Below, in pieces: positions 9,001 through 15,115 of a stretch of 64,000 nucleotides of DNA (positions are counted from its first letter, which is position 1; each line of letters starts with the position of its first letter). Made by a program: the position numbers and the translations under genes. The notes below the pieces were generated by a model. The model searched no databases, was not told where the DNA came from, and worked only from the letters and a program-made list of their open reading frames with translations. This DNA is from Paraburkholderia fungorum. Its GTDB lineage: Bacteria; Pseudomonadota; Gammaproteobacteria; Burkholderiales; Burkholderiaceae. The DNA lies in assembly GCF_003610895.1 (NCBI RefSeq), contig NZ_MCAS01000023.1, forward strand, positions 186,001 through 250,000. The letters are read 5' to 3'.

Positions 9001-11875
9001 CGGCACTGTTAGTGTGATCGCGACGGGAAGCGGCACGAAGGACGCAAACGGTTTCGCGACGGATGGTGACATCAACGCACGCGGCACCCAGATTTCCGGG
9101 CAGGGCGTCGTGCTGAATGCGGCACGCGACATCAATCTGCAGAGCGCGCAGGACACGAGCCAGGAGTCGAGCCACAACAGCAGCAGCGGCGGAAGTATCG
9201 GTGTCGGCGCAGCCTTGGGCGGGCAACAGAACGGCTTCACGATCGAACTCGCCGCGAATACGGCGAGCGGACATGCCAACGGCAACGGCGTGACCAACCG
9301 CGATACGCAGATCAACGCGACCGACAAGATATCGATTACGAGCGGACGCGACACGAATGTACGTGGTGCGGAAGTGGCGGGCAATACGGTCGATGCGAAC
9401 GTCGGACGCGATCTGAACATCGCGAGCCAGCAGGACACCAACACGTACGACAGCAAGCAGACGAGCGCGGGCTTCCAGATGAGCCTGTGCATTCCGCCGA
9501 TCTGCTATGGCACGACGGTTCAGGGTTCGGCGAGCATGAGCGATCAGACTATCAAGGATCGTTTCCAGTCGGTGAACCAGCAAAGCGGATTCTTTGCGGG
9601 CAATGGCGGGTACAACATCAACGTCGGCAACCATACGCAACTCGATGGCGGGGCGATTGCGAGTACCGCGACACCGGATAAGAACAGCCTTTCGACGCAG
9701 ACGCTCGGCTACACAAACCTGCAGAACACGGCGAGCTACTCGGGCTCGTCGCTTGGCTTTAGCGTGAGCGGCAGTTTCGGTCAGAGCACGGCGAACGGTG
9801 TGAATTTGAAGACACCGGTGAAGCAGGCCGGGAGCAGTACGCCTGGGCCGCAGAATTCGCAGGGGCTTGGACCGAGCGGTTTTGGGATGGCAGGGACGGG
9901 CGATAGCGCGTCAGGCACGACGTACGCGGCGGTAAGTGCGGGGAAGATCACGGTACGCGGCGATGCGGGTACGGGTCGCGACAGTACGGCAGGTTTGAGC
10001 CGTAACACGGCGAATGCAAACGGCTCGGTTCAGAACACATTCAACGTGCAGAACGTGCAGAACGACATGGCGGTGCAGCAGATGACGGGCCAGGTCGGGA
10101 TGCAGGTGGCGGGAGACATCGCGGACGCGTTAGAGAGCAAGGCTGCAGCAAAAGAAGCCGCGGCGGTGCTGGCCAAAGCAAATGCACAAAAGAACGGCGA
10201 CGAGGCTGGTATGGCACAGGCGCAGGCCGACATTACGGCGGCGCAGCAGCAAGAGGCACTGTGGGATGAAAATAATGGGGCGGCTCGTATTGCATCACAC
10301 GCTGTCGTATCAGGTCTCGGTGCTGCTATGGGCGGAGGCAATGTAGCTGGCGCAGTTGCTGGAACGGTGGCGGGCGACATTGCTGGCACTGCCGCAAGTG
10401 GTGCGCTGGGCGATACGGTGGGTGGCAAGTTGCTGTCGAACGTGGCAGCGGGGATAGCTGGTGCCGCGGTGGGCGGTGCATTGGGCGGCTCGGCCGGCGC
10501 GATGAGTGGTGCGGGTGGGGGATTGAATGCCGATCTGTATAACCGGCAGTTGCATCCGCAGGAACGCGACTTGATTGCAAAGGTCGCGAGTGCGATCGCG
10601 GCGTATATCGGCAAGACAGACGCAGACCGGCAAACGCTGACGGACTACTGGACCAATATGCTGACGCTCGCGGCTGGGGCAAAGGTCGATGCGCAGGCAG
10701 CGCAGCAGCTCGGTCAGTACGAGACGCAACTTGCGCAAGCAGCGAAAGCTTCGGGTAACAGTCAGGCTTATCAGACGTTCATGACGAATCTGGGAATCGC
10801 ACAGGATGAGATCCGGAAGATGTCGGGCATTCCAATTGTTGGTACCAGTGGCGTCGTTGTCGCAGATGGCAGCGCGGTGAAGACGTTCCAGTCCACCAAG
10901 GATCAATTCAACGATTCGTCGATTTTTGGTACGCCAGGAGGCACGAAAGCCGCATTAGCTCCTGGCGAGACGCCTGCATCAATCGGCATCGGTCCGCAGT
11001 ACTACATCGCGCCGAACGGGGCGTCGAACGCACAGGTGACGGCGTTTGTCGATGATCTCGTCAAGCGGGCGGGGACTTCACCGGATGCCATTACGCCATT
11101 CACGGACATTGAGCAGACGATCGCCGCATGGATGGGCGGGGGACTGGCCAGCGGTGCTGCGAAGGATATTGCGAGCGCGATTGCGGGCTACTTAGGTCGT
11201 GACGCTGGAGCTGCTTTAGGTGGCAAAGCGGTAAGCACCACAGTCGATAGTGCTAACGCGGCAGCGGAGGCGGGTGGTTCGCTGAAGAACGGTAGCGGGA
11301 GCCTTGACACTGCGGCTAACGCTGGGCGAAATCAACCGTACGGGAATGGGGCAAGCGCATCGCCGTCACCGGGGACGAACGCCGCGGGAAGCAGCGGGGC
11401 AGGCGTTGTTCCATCTCCTGCCGTTGGAGGCGTGAAAACCGGTGGAACAGTCGAATTGTTTACTGACGCCAGTGGTCCAAAAGTGCCCGGCGCCGTGGGC
11501 GTTGGGCCAACGGATGCATCAGCAGTCGCGAGCGATGCTCGGAGTATGCCGAACATTCCTAGTAATAGTCAGGCAACGGTGGTGGCAAATAACCCCTTCA
11601 TCCCAAAATCTGCAGGAGGTACCAACTCGATGATGGATTTTTTGCCGGAAGCCGCTCGGATAACGGAATCAGGCGGAAAGATTGTGATCAACGGAAACGA
11701 AGCCAATCCATATTTTTATTCTATACCAAATGCAAGCCAGCTTGACGTGCTGGGATTGAAGATTCAATATCAGGGTGGTCTTCTGCCTGAATATCAAGGG
11801 TTGGGGTTTGTTCGTACGGACGGTTCGCCGATTCAGATGAGTACGATGCGAACAATTGTTTTTGTTAAAAAATGA
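2..11875 (+). CDS. cdiA: Giant two-partner-secretion exoprotein (FhaB/CdiA family), 5' end outside window
   Basis: Cell-surface filamentous adhesin/contact-dependent inhibition effector, exported through an outer-membrane TpsB partner that is not in this window. The visible start is a Met inside a signal-peptide-like stretch (FAALCALG...ADAQ). Family members carry an extended signal region before this, so the real start probably lies upstream of base 1. The TPS domain shows NPNL (residues 93-96) and NPAGI (133-137, a variant of NPNGI). A beta-helical stalk rich in Asn/Gly/Thr/Ser follows, with three 230-aa tandem repeats, then haemagglutinin-type repeats to about residue 3200. DLYNRQLHP near residue 3512 matches the pre-toxin (E/Q)LYN boundary of Burkholderia CdiA with Asp in place of Glu/Gln. 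About 445 residues follow: a Gly/Ser/Pro linker and a compact C-terminal tip of unknown activity. Family assignment is firm; a CDI role is inferred from the LYN motif and downstream immunity-like genes. Confidence 0.93.
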   Translation: MLSMRHVAFAALCALGMQPQWADAQVVAAPTSGSRPAVGVTANGLPIVQIATPNAVGVSNNPYTQYNVGPSGLILNNSAGNVQTQLGGYVTGNPNLGAGSARVIVNQVVGGNASQLLGYTEVAGQRAEVVIANPAGIYCNGCGFINTSRGILTTGTPVFGGTGSLDAFHVTGGQIQIGTAGLNGSNVDQVDLIARSVAINGKVWAGQSLNVVAGNNDVRHSDLNAQSLGPDGNSPGVAIDVAQLGGMYAGKIMLMGTETGVGVNSAGTIAAQSGDVQVSSQGKVTLSGGTSANGNVAISAASDVTNSGSVYATQNTALNSQGQLNNSGTLAALGNTNVTAASVNSTGSLGAGIDANGNVTGTGSLAVTGTGGVTAVGKQMAGGNLALSGSSLNMAGGQTLAKGNASLTTTGAGGDTGNIVHTGASLQTGASLTVNAAGTVTNDQGKMGATQLSVTAGGMSNRGGTLSQTGASDTTLSVSGALDNTGGTFTTNAQNTTIHSGSLTNANGTISQVGTGALKVQTGALDNGHGSIGTNGVATIAAGSLQNGSGSITSAQSLNVASSGDIGNTAGRLEAAGAVNVSGVNVQNTAGRIVSGNGDGFTLTASGQITNAAGTTAQGTTGGVIGGNGNATINAATLTNSGTVTAARNLGVTASGTLDNSGGSMSGATLQANAASLRNANGTISANTVSVTAPQFDNSGGKITANQLNVSATNLTNQNGALTQIGSGAMGVNVSGTLDNSSGGVIQTNSADLTLAPSTLNNNGGTITHAGTGTLTINAGNGNGALTNIGGKIVTNGLANLSAGSVDDTGGMISAQTGLNATVAGALNNTNGQLESNADLSVTSGAAITNTNGTIAAANNGSVQSASLTNSGSVTAGQNLNTTVTGTLDNSGGTLSAQTVTANAASLRNANGTISANNVSVTAPQLDNSGGKITTNQLSLAATNLTNERGSITQLGTGAMGLGVSGTLDNSNSGLIQTKSTDLTLAPAALNNNGGTITHAGTGTLSVNAASGTGAVTNVGGSIVSNGQVALNAGSVDNTGGSIGGQSGLSATIAGALNNTRGQLQSNGNLGVTSGSSITNTGGTIAASGNSTVQAASLTNGGSITAGQNLNTTVSGMLDNGNGTLSAQAITANAASFRNASGVVSGNAVTMSIAQLDNSNGRITTNQLGVTTTNLTNEGGTITQLGTGPMSLGVSGTLDNSNGGLIQTNSTDLTLASASVDNNGGTITHAGTGTLTVNPGNGAGSLTNVGGKIVTNGQASVSVGNLDNTGGKLASQGVMTATVQGTLNNTNGRLSSGTGLSATSGGQLINAGGVIGAGGAVAGSTLSLAASSIDNSGGAITNLGNGATTLNGGSQITNSNAGGASGMGAISGNGNVTLNATAVSNTQGGQLSGVNLQINAGNLDNSGGKIGNVASTTGDVGIATGTLTSTSGQINASRNLSVTANALAGGGTYSAVNDLSLNLQGNFTTSPNYGFKAGHDLSFTLPGTFSNGGALSAVNALNINAGDIQNSGMLGAGGLLTTHSNTLTNTGTIVGGSASLNATQSLSNLGTTALIGATDSAGTLELLAPDIENRDDTTATDAQAMTSIYGLGKVVLAGGKDGSGNYTNANLVRNQSALIQSGGDMEIDANQVTNTRRVMTTGGFTSSVDPTLLQSLGISLSGCTATDMAACGPGNPQVMGSKGSPTMIGGVPTDPPHGGQWNSTYQYTTFTGVAVANTVTSVSPGAQILAGGNLKASSVGTFQNYWSQVAATGNIASPATIDQNSWQGQSAPKVQVTYSGEYHYDNYDNSEHNWQLPFGDAPFVGSRPGGYTQAAPADTRTYALPAYESSFKAGGTLTGTGVTINNTAGNAGVTPLGLLPGQTVSGNGAGSVSGTIGAYGVGAIGAGVVSGSVGTGGGVHAAVVAIQGGRLVNSGLANFNNPTIAAAAAVNVLNNITVPKGGLFSADTAPNAPYLIETNPAFTSQQQWLSSDYYFQQMGMNPAKTQLRLGDGFYEQKLVQDQILSMTGKSVLTNYANTQDEFKTLMTSGAALAKSVDLAPGTGLSPEQVAQLTSNVVIMQTQIVDGQSVLVPVVYLAKASQENMGNGPVIAATDIDLKNAQSVTNSGTIKAENSFAISGQSIDSSFGTLQSGGQMSLTTTGDVNLTSATLNAGSLGLKTDGNLVLNTAANTLNQVSSTGATRVTTTLGPAASINVTGNAAITTGGNFEQNAASLNVGGALGMSIGGNWTLGALQTGETKVVARANGISDTHFVTDVGSSVKVGGASLIGVGGDLTATGANINLGGGGAVVAGGNVTLHAATATSTLDSNSSGSDHHGSYAETLHTSDDAVTGTTLKSGNSLAIMSGKDLNITGSTVSLDKGNALLMAGGNVNVGATTETHVDNSNESHSHSGVASHTSAVNRVDQTTTQADGSTISADSVSISSGKDINVTGSSIAGTNAVSLAAKGSVNILAATDTYQDSEFHDVKHSGLSGSGGFGFSVGSSEQKDQYDANSVTQSQARSIVGAGQGNVSITAGKDVHIGGSDIVAGKAKGDVTGATGNISITGQNVTIDPSQDSAQSHNQQEARSSGLTVAVTGTPLDAVRNARADASSGNAFQRTQNVLNGIGASAADTPSISVSYGRSQSSSTTDMSSLTNAGSTIRGGGNVSVSATGGAVKDANGQPIDGDLSIIGSTISAGGTVSLAANRNVTLQSSTDQLQQSTQSSSSSMGISLASPGLGDLTRWVSGTANSGGTSPSPYNASRSSSNGTQAQTTQTATMVSGNSVVVKSKTGDINVIGSGISGTQGVDLVASQGAINVLAGLDTSASHQDSSSHKIGSLGSNGTATGFTVGVANSHGVQDTAAQTQSTMRSQIVSGNGSVTLDANQDVTVAGADLSAGKDLTLIGKNVNLDPGTDAMQNSASQSSSQFGVSLALGGAVGNAIATVNQSMNNASHAGDSRLAALETAQAGLAVYNAYKVATATGPTGQALIKATVSIGGGSSSSDSQSSQLANDGSTLHAGGTVSVIATGSGTKDANGFATDGDINARGTQISGQGVVLNAARDINLQSAQDTSQESSHNSSSGGSIGVGAALGGQQNGFTIELAANTASGHANGNGVTNRDTQINATDKISITSGRDTNVRGAEVAGNTVDANVGRDLNIASQQDTNTYDSKQTSAGFQMSLCIPPICYGTTVQGSASMSDQTIKDRFQSVNQQSGFFAGNGGYNINVGNHTQLDGGAIASTATPDKNSLSTQTLGYTNLQNTASYSGSSLGFSVSGSFGQSTANGVNLKTPVKQAGSSTPGPQNSQGLGPSGFGMAGTGDSASGTTYAAVSAGKITVRGDAGTGRDSTAGLSRNTANANGSVQNTFNVQNVQNDMAVQQMTGQVGMQVAGDIADALESKAAAKEAAAVLAKANAQKNGDEAGMAQAQADITAAQQQEALWDENNGAARIASHAVVSGLGAAMGGGNVAGAVAGTVAGDIAGTAASGALGDTVGGKLLSNVAAGIAGAAVGGALGGSAGAMSGAGGGLNADLYNRQLHPQERDLIAKVASAIAAYIGKTDADRQTLTDYWTNMLTLAAGAKVDAQAAQQLGQYETQLAQAAKASGNSQAYQTFMTNLGIAQDEIRKMSGIPIVGTSGVVVADGSAVKTFQSTKDQFNDSSIFGTPGGTKAALAPGETPASIGIGPQYYIAPNGASNAQVTAFVDDLVKRAGTSPDAITPFTDIEQTIAAWMGGGLASGAAKDIASAIAGYLGRDAGAALGGKAVSTTVDSANAAAEAGGSLKNGSGSLDTAANAGRNQPYGNGASASPSPGTNAAGSSGAGVVPSPAVGGVKTGGTVELFTDASGPKVPGAVGVGPTDASAVASDARSMPNIPSNSQATVVANNPFIPKSAGGTNSMMDFLPEAARITESGGKIVINGNEANPYFYSIPNASQLDVLGLKIQYQGGLLPEYQGLGFVRTDGSPIQMSTMRTIVFVKK
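1971..3960 (+). repeat. Three tandem 690-bp repeats in the exoprotein stalk
   Basis: The LDN(S/G) motif codons recur at 1971, 2661 and 3351, exactly 690 bp (230 aa) apart. Each unit contains the same ordered landmarks: SLRNANGTIS-like, NNGGTITHAGTGTL and GALNNT segments. The third unit diverges towards its end. This is stalk-length variation by in-frame duplication, and a likely place for recombination or assembly collapse. Confidence 0.85.
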
Positions 11876-11884
11876 GGAGTGGGA

Positions 11885-12304
11885 ATGAAAATAATCAAGG
11901 ACTGTTGGGCGTCACTCGGGGCATCTGAGTGTCAGTATGGGGCGCATATTTTTGATGGGAAAGATGCAGCCATTTACGTGAATCATTGGCTTGCCGTATT
12001 TGGAGATTTTGATAAGTATTTTTTTCGAAAAAATTCAGAGGGTTTTGTTGGGCATTGTCAGTTGGTGTTTACTGGGGTTAAAAGGTTTGAATTCTCTGTT
12101 TCTACTTATGTGCGCGAAGGCGATAAGGTGATTTGGCAAGAGCCTGCTGTCTTTGCTTATTCTGGCTCTGCTTCAGAGAATTTTTTTACCTATAGACTGG
12201 AGGGAAGTCTTCACGGATTTTCCTCATCCGTTAGTATCTTGGTGCAGGCGCAGGGGTTTGAGTTGCGTATTTTGGGTGAGAATGAACCGGCCCGACAATC
12301 GTGA
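11885..12304 (+). CDS. Candidate immunity protein (CdiI) for the resident toxin tip
   Basis: 139-aa soluble protein with no signal peptide or membrane segment. It starts 9 bases after the exoprotein stop, preceded by a good GAGGAG ribosome site. A GTG six bases upstream in frame is less well placed, so the ATG at 11885 is preferred. Aromatic-rich, A/T-ending codon use differs sharply from the GC-rich stalk. I do not recognise the family. The position directly after a CdiA-type gene, the size and the composition are those of CDI immunity proteins, which bind and neutralise the adjoining toxin in the cytoplasm. The immunity role is inferred from context only. Confidence 0.7.
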   Translation: MKIIKDCWASLGASECQYGAHIFDGKDAAIYVNHWLAVFGDFDKYFFRKNSEGFVGHCQLVFTGVKRFEFSVSTYVREGDKVIWQEPAVFAYSGSASENFFTYRLEGSLHGFSSSVSILVQAQGFELRILGENEPARQS

Positions 12305-12344
12305 TTTACCTATTGAGAACTCGATCCGTGATTAAGGTGCTGGT

Positions 12345-12440
12345 TCCGGCCGAGCCCGCGCATCGCCGTCACCGGGTCGGATTCGACGGGAAGCACGGGC
12401 GGGGGCGTGCCACTGTCGGCCGTAGACGCTGGAGGCGATG
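12345..12440 (+). repeat. Homology block shared with the exoprotein pre-toxin linker
   Basis: Sixteen bases (GCGCATCGCCGTCACC) at 12358-12373 are identical to 11355-11370. The similarity then continues on both sides to GGAGGC (12431 versus 11426). The resident gene has GGGG at 11371 where this copy has GGG at 12374, followed by one extra codon's worth of sequence before the match ends. The block marks where a displaced cdiA 3' end was joined and could serve as recombination homology. Confidence 0.7.
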
Positions 12441-12853
12441 CCGCGGGTAAACTTATCGGCTCAACGAAAGGACCGACGCCGGCACAACTGAGTTTCGTCA
12501 GTGAAACGGCAGCTGGTGTAAAAGCGGTGCAGGTTATTCCATCGATCAATGATGGCCGATCGGCGGACTTCTTCATTGATGGAATTAAGTGTGAGTTGAA
12601 GATTGCGACTGAGGTGGTCAAACTGGATTCCGATGGACTGTTGAAATCGACTTCGAGTACTGCAATAGATGCGCGCGGGCAGTCTGGCAACATTATTATT
12701 GATGCTTGCAATCAGTCTGGTATGACGCCTGAAATTGCGCAACGTGGAATTGATAGGGCATTTTCCGCAAATACTAAATCTGGTTCGAAAATTAAAAGCA
12801 TATCCGTCATTACATCGCAGGGAGCGGTCTTTGTTCCGGGGTTGCCGCAATGA
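12407..12853 (+). CDS. Orphan CdiA-type C-terminal toxin module
   Basis: The reading frame is open from 12332; GTG 12407 is only a nominal start because this is a displaced 3' end of a cdiA-like gene without its own evident expression signals. After a Gly/Pro-rich linker, the ~110-residue domain shows ADFFIDG, then ELKIATEV, an IDARGQ motif, NIIIDACNQSG and TPEIAQRGIDRAF. Spacing of Asp followed by ExK resembles PD-(D/E)xK-like nuclease tips such as the CdiA C-terminal tRNase family; that match is from pattern memory and is moderate. The stop overlaps the next gene's ATG by 4 bases, the usual toxin-immunity coupling. It could become active by recombination into the resident gene. Confidence 0.65.
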   Translation: MPLSAVDAGGDAAGKLIGSTKGPTPAQLSFVSETAAGVKAVQVIPSINDGRSADFFIDGIKCELKIATEVVKLDSDGLLKSTSSTAIDARGQSGNIIIDACNQSGMTPEIAQRGIDRAFSANTKSGSKIKSISVITSQGAVFVPGLPQ

Positions 12854-13143
12854 TTGCAAAAATTATTGGCTACCCAACCGAAAATGAACTGCGCGAAAGA
12901 ATAACTCGACAAATCGGATGGCGCGGTGCAACTGATCAAGTTGCGCTGATTTGGCACGGTTATCTAACAGGGTTGATGGAGTGGGGGGTAATAGAACTTG
13001 ATGTATTTGAACGACTTTCCGCACTGCTTCCGAAAATTGGCCATGATGAACTCGTCGAGTTATCACTTGATGAGCCCGCTTGTTCGCGGTCGGAGGAGGT
13101 CAAAGAGGCTAAGGAGGGGCGCTATCCAGACAGCAACTCATGA
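12850..13143 (+). CDS. Immunity protein candidate for the orphan toxin
   Basis: 97-aa protein whose ATG overlaps the toxin stop (ATGA). The sequence is mixed alpha-helical in appearance: IGYPTENELRERI, then GATDQVALIWHGYLTGLMEWG and a DVFERLSALLP helix, with an acidic tail. No signal peptide is present. The 4-base overlap and size fit CdiI-type immunity proteins. The C-terminal tail (from about residue 80) runs into the start of a haemagglutinin-relic segment and may be altered by that junction. Specific family not recognised. Confidence 0.65.
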   Translation: MIAKIIGYPTENELRERITRQIGWRGATDQVALIWHGYLTGLMEWGVIELDVFERLSALLPKIGHDELVELSLDEPACSRSEEVKEAKEGRYPDSNS

Positions 13144-13154
13144 GTCGCTTGCAG

Positions 13155-13290
13155 GCGGTGCGATAGATCGAGCGGGCAAGTCGCAGGAGCGGCTGGACGG
13201 ATGGCGAAATCGACGCGCGAGGCGCGCACATCTCCGGGCAAAGCGTCGTGCCGAACGTTGCGCGCGGCATCGACCTGCAAAGTGGGGGTG
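13155..13290 (+). pseudogene. Relic of cdiA haemagglutinin-repeat sequence
   Basis: Bases 13193-13286 align through most of their length with 9054-9142 inside the resident exoprotein gene. Shared landmarks are GACGGATGG, TCCGGGCA(A/G)(A/G)GCGTCGTG and a closing CATC.A.CTGCA.AG. The block has no long open frame and encodes nothing useful now. It marks another old cdiA 3' end that was displaced, with the immunity gene that follows as the rest of that cassette. Confidence 0.7.
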
Positions 13291-13297
13291 AATAGTT

Positions 13298-13703
13298 ATG
13301 AAGATTAGATTTTCTTATGTGGATGTTGGAGTTCATCCAAAGCTTGGCCGGGTATTTCATTGGCAGCCAAAGGCGATGGATGGTGAAGGCGCGAAACGTT
13401 ATAACCAGTACCTATGCGAGGTGTTGAGTTCTGTCACCCAAGGAACTGATGACTGTGACCGCCTCCTGAAAAACATCAACGACGTTGAGATCGGGAATCA
13501 AGCTGAGATAGAAAAAGGGGGGCGATGTTACTTTGACGATTAAATCTACTGGAGTGCAAGTTTATATTGAGGTCGATGAGGATTGGATGGGCCAGCCCGA
13601 TGGAAATTTTAAATTAAGCGAATGGAAGGCCGCTTTGAAGGGCTGGCGTCACTTTCTTGAAATACCTCAATCTTTGGAGTCTGTTGTCGAGGTTGACGTG
13701 TAA
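13298..13703 (+). pseudogene. Immunity-like gene with a frameshift in a G6 run
   Basis: The first frame runs 13298-13543 (81 aa) and ends in RCYFDD. Removing one G from the six-G run at 13517-13522 joins it smoothly to the frame that reads IEKGGDVTLTIKSTGVQVY, then YIEVDEDWMG, LSEWKAALKGWRHFLE and VVEVDV, ending at 13703. The rejoined protein is about 134 aa. The second half is acidic and well formed, so the break looks recent. It could also be a sequencing error or slippage-controlled expression. The protein resembles small cytoplasmic immunity proteins by size and location; the family is not certain. Confidence 0.65.
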
Positions 13704-13721
13704 TGGTTGGAATAAAACTTG

Positions 13722-13990
13722 GCGTTCGAATGGGCGGCCGGCAAGATTGTCTCGGGCGTGCTTGGAGTAGTGTTTGGCAGGGAAGGTGCAATACAGTCCC
13801 GCCTTTGTTGATTCTACACACCAAGGCCAGTATTATAAATTTACCTACAAAGATGGTTCTGAGCTAAAAATAATTGATCCTGCGACCTATCGTGTGACAG
13901 GCTGGCCAGAAAATGGTGGCAGAACTACATTTGTGAACCACCGGTGGTAAAGTCATAACCTATGACCCGGCCTCGAAAACTTGGAAGTGA
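13722..13990 (+). pseudogene. Degenerate toxin C-terminal tail
   Basis: Three frames carry parts of one toxin-like tail. Frame A (from 13722) reads EWAAGKIVSGVLGVVFG. Frame B reads KVQYSPAFVDSTHQGQYY, then YKDGSELKIIDPATYRVTGW and RTTFVN, ending at 13950. Frame C reads TGGKVITYDPASKTWK, ending at 13990. At least two frameshifts separate them. The tail sits immediately before an intact immunity-like gene, so this was a toxin-immunity cassette whose toxin half has decayed. The activity is not identified. Confidence 0.6.
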
Positions 13991-13994
13991 TGCG

Positions 13995-14501
13995 ATGACT
14001 CTAGATTGGATAGCTCAACCTGTGCCCGGAAAATCATTGTTAAATCTTGATTTAGGAACTAGCTACACCAATGTGGTAAGCCTGCTCAAAGACTGCGAAA
14101 TTTCGGAAAATGTCTTTCAAATTGACAATTCCTGCCCGATACGGCTGGATATTTCTTCAGACGAAGCGGTGATACGCTTCAAAATGATGGAGGATCAGAG
14201 CTATGGTTGGCAAAGTGACGTTGCTTTACTGTATTTTAAGAGTGGTAATTTGAAATCAATAACAATTTATTTCAGGGAAAAGTACAGCTATCGAGGTTTG
14301 ATTTGTGGAAAAGTTGGGTTGGGTGATGAAATTCGTGACTTGAAAGAATATTTCGCACTGGAATATGATGATGTTGATGAGGTTTTTTATGCATTTAATG
14401 ACGGCAGATCGAGTGGATTAGAGCTGCACGGGACGTCGTGCGATTTGTCCGTTGATCCAGCTCAAAAAATAGGTGCAATGAAAGTCTTTCTTGTTGATTA
14501 A
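13995..14501 (+). CDS. Immunity-like protein retained after toxin decay
   Basis: 168-aa acidic soluble protein starting at ATG 13995, which follows a GGAAG site; an in-frame ATG at 13962 lacks a comparable site. It contains NLDLGTSYTNVVSLL near the N terminus and a KEYFALEYDDVDEVFYAF motif in the second half. This pattern is common to small immunity or SUKH-neighbourhood proteins that accompany polymorphic toxins, but I cannot name the family. Codon use is AT-rich relative to the exoprotein. Survival of an intact immunity gene beside a broken toxin is expected where it protects against neighbours carrying that toxin. Confidence 0.65.
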   Translation: MTLDWIAQPVPGKSLLNLDLGTSYTNVVSLLKDCEISENVFQIDNSCPIRLDISSDEAVIRFKMMEDQSYGWQSDVALLYFKSGNLKSITIYFREKYSYRGLICGKVGLGDEIRDLKEYFALEYDDVDEVFYAFNDGRSSGLELHGTSCDLSVDPAQKIGAMKVFLVD

Positions 14502-14505
14502 CGTA

Positions 14506-14964
14506 TCATCGTCTGAAAAATATCTGCGATACGCTGGCATTCGACACTGTCTCTGAACGCATTCGAGAGTCAGCGCTCCAGCATTGCAATATCTTCGTTG
14601 AGTGCCTGTATGCGGGCCCGCTGCTCGCGCAAGCTCTCGACAACATCGCTGGCAGACGTTCGGAGGCTCTGGCCAATGCCGGCACGATTTCCTTTGTGAA
14701 TGGGTGGTAGCCTTCGGAGAGAATTTCGCCGAACTCATACAGGAGGCTGCGCAATGCGTTGCTCTGCATTGCAGTTGTCGGGCCCAGTAATGAGCGCCAC
14801 CGCAGGCTTCAATCGCTACAAATGCGCGTTCCCTCTTTGCGAAGAAATTCGATACCTCACCTCGCTTGGGTTTCATACGCTCGACCTTCCCGGTCGCAAC
14901 GTCGACCAGTATGCAACTGGAAGACATGCTTGGCGATATCCATGCCGATGACGTGCGCCTTCAT
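14506..14964 (-). pseudogene. IS110-family transposase remnant
   Basis: Read on the minus strand from 14964, the product begins MKAHVIGMDIAKHVFQLH, the DEDD-type N terminus of IS110 transposases. It shifts frame into VDVATGKVERMKPKRGEVSNF and FVAIEACGGAHYWARQL. A further shift, with material missing, leads to NALRSLLYEFGEILSEG and KEIVPALARASERLP. The catalytic C-terminal half with the Ser region is absent. It is a dead fragment, and its presence fits the recombination-prone orphan-toxin array. Confidence 0.85.
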
Positions 14965-15115
14965 TTGGAAACCTCCAGCGTGAGCCGTTGCGTTCGGGTG
15001 TTCGACGGCTCCACTGTACAGCTGACTACATCGGAAGCTGTTCTCTGCCACTGTGCTCCTGCTTTGCCCGTTGCCGGGGGCGTCGATACCATCTAACACG
15101 CTCCAGGAAATTGAA

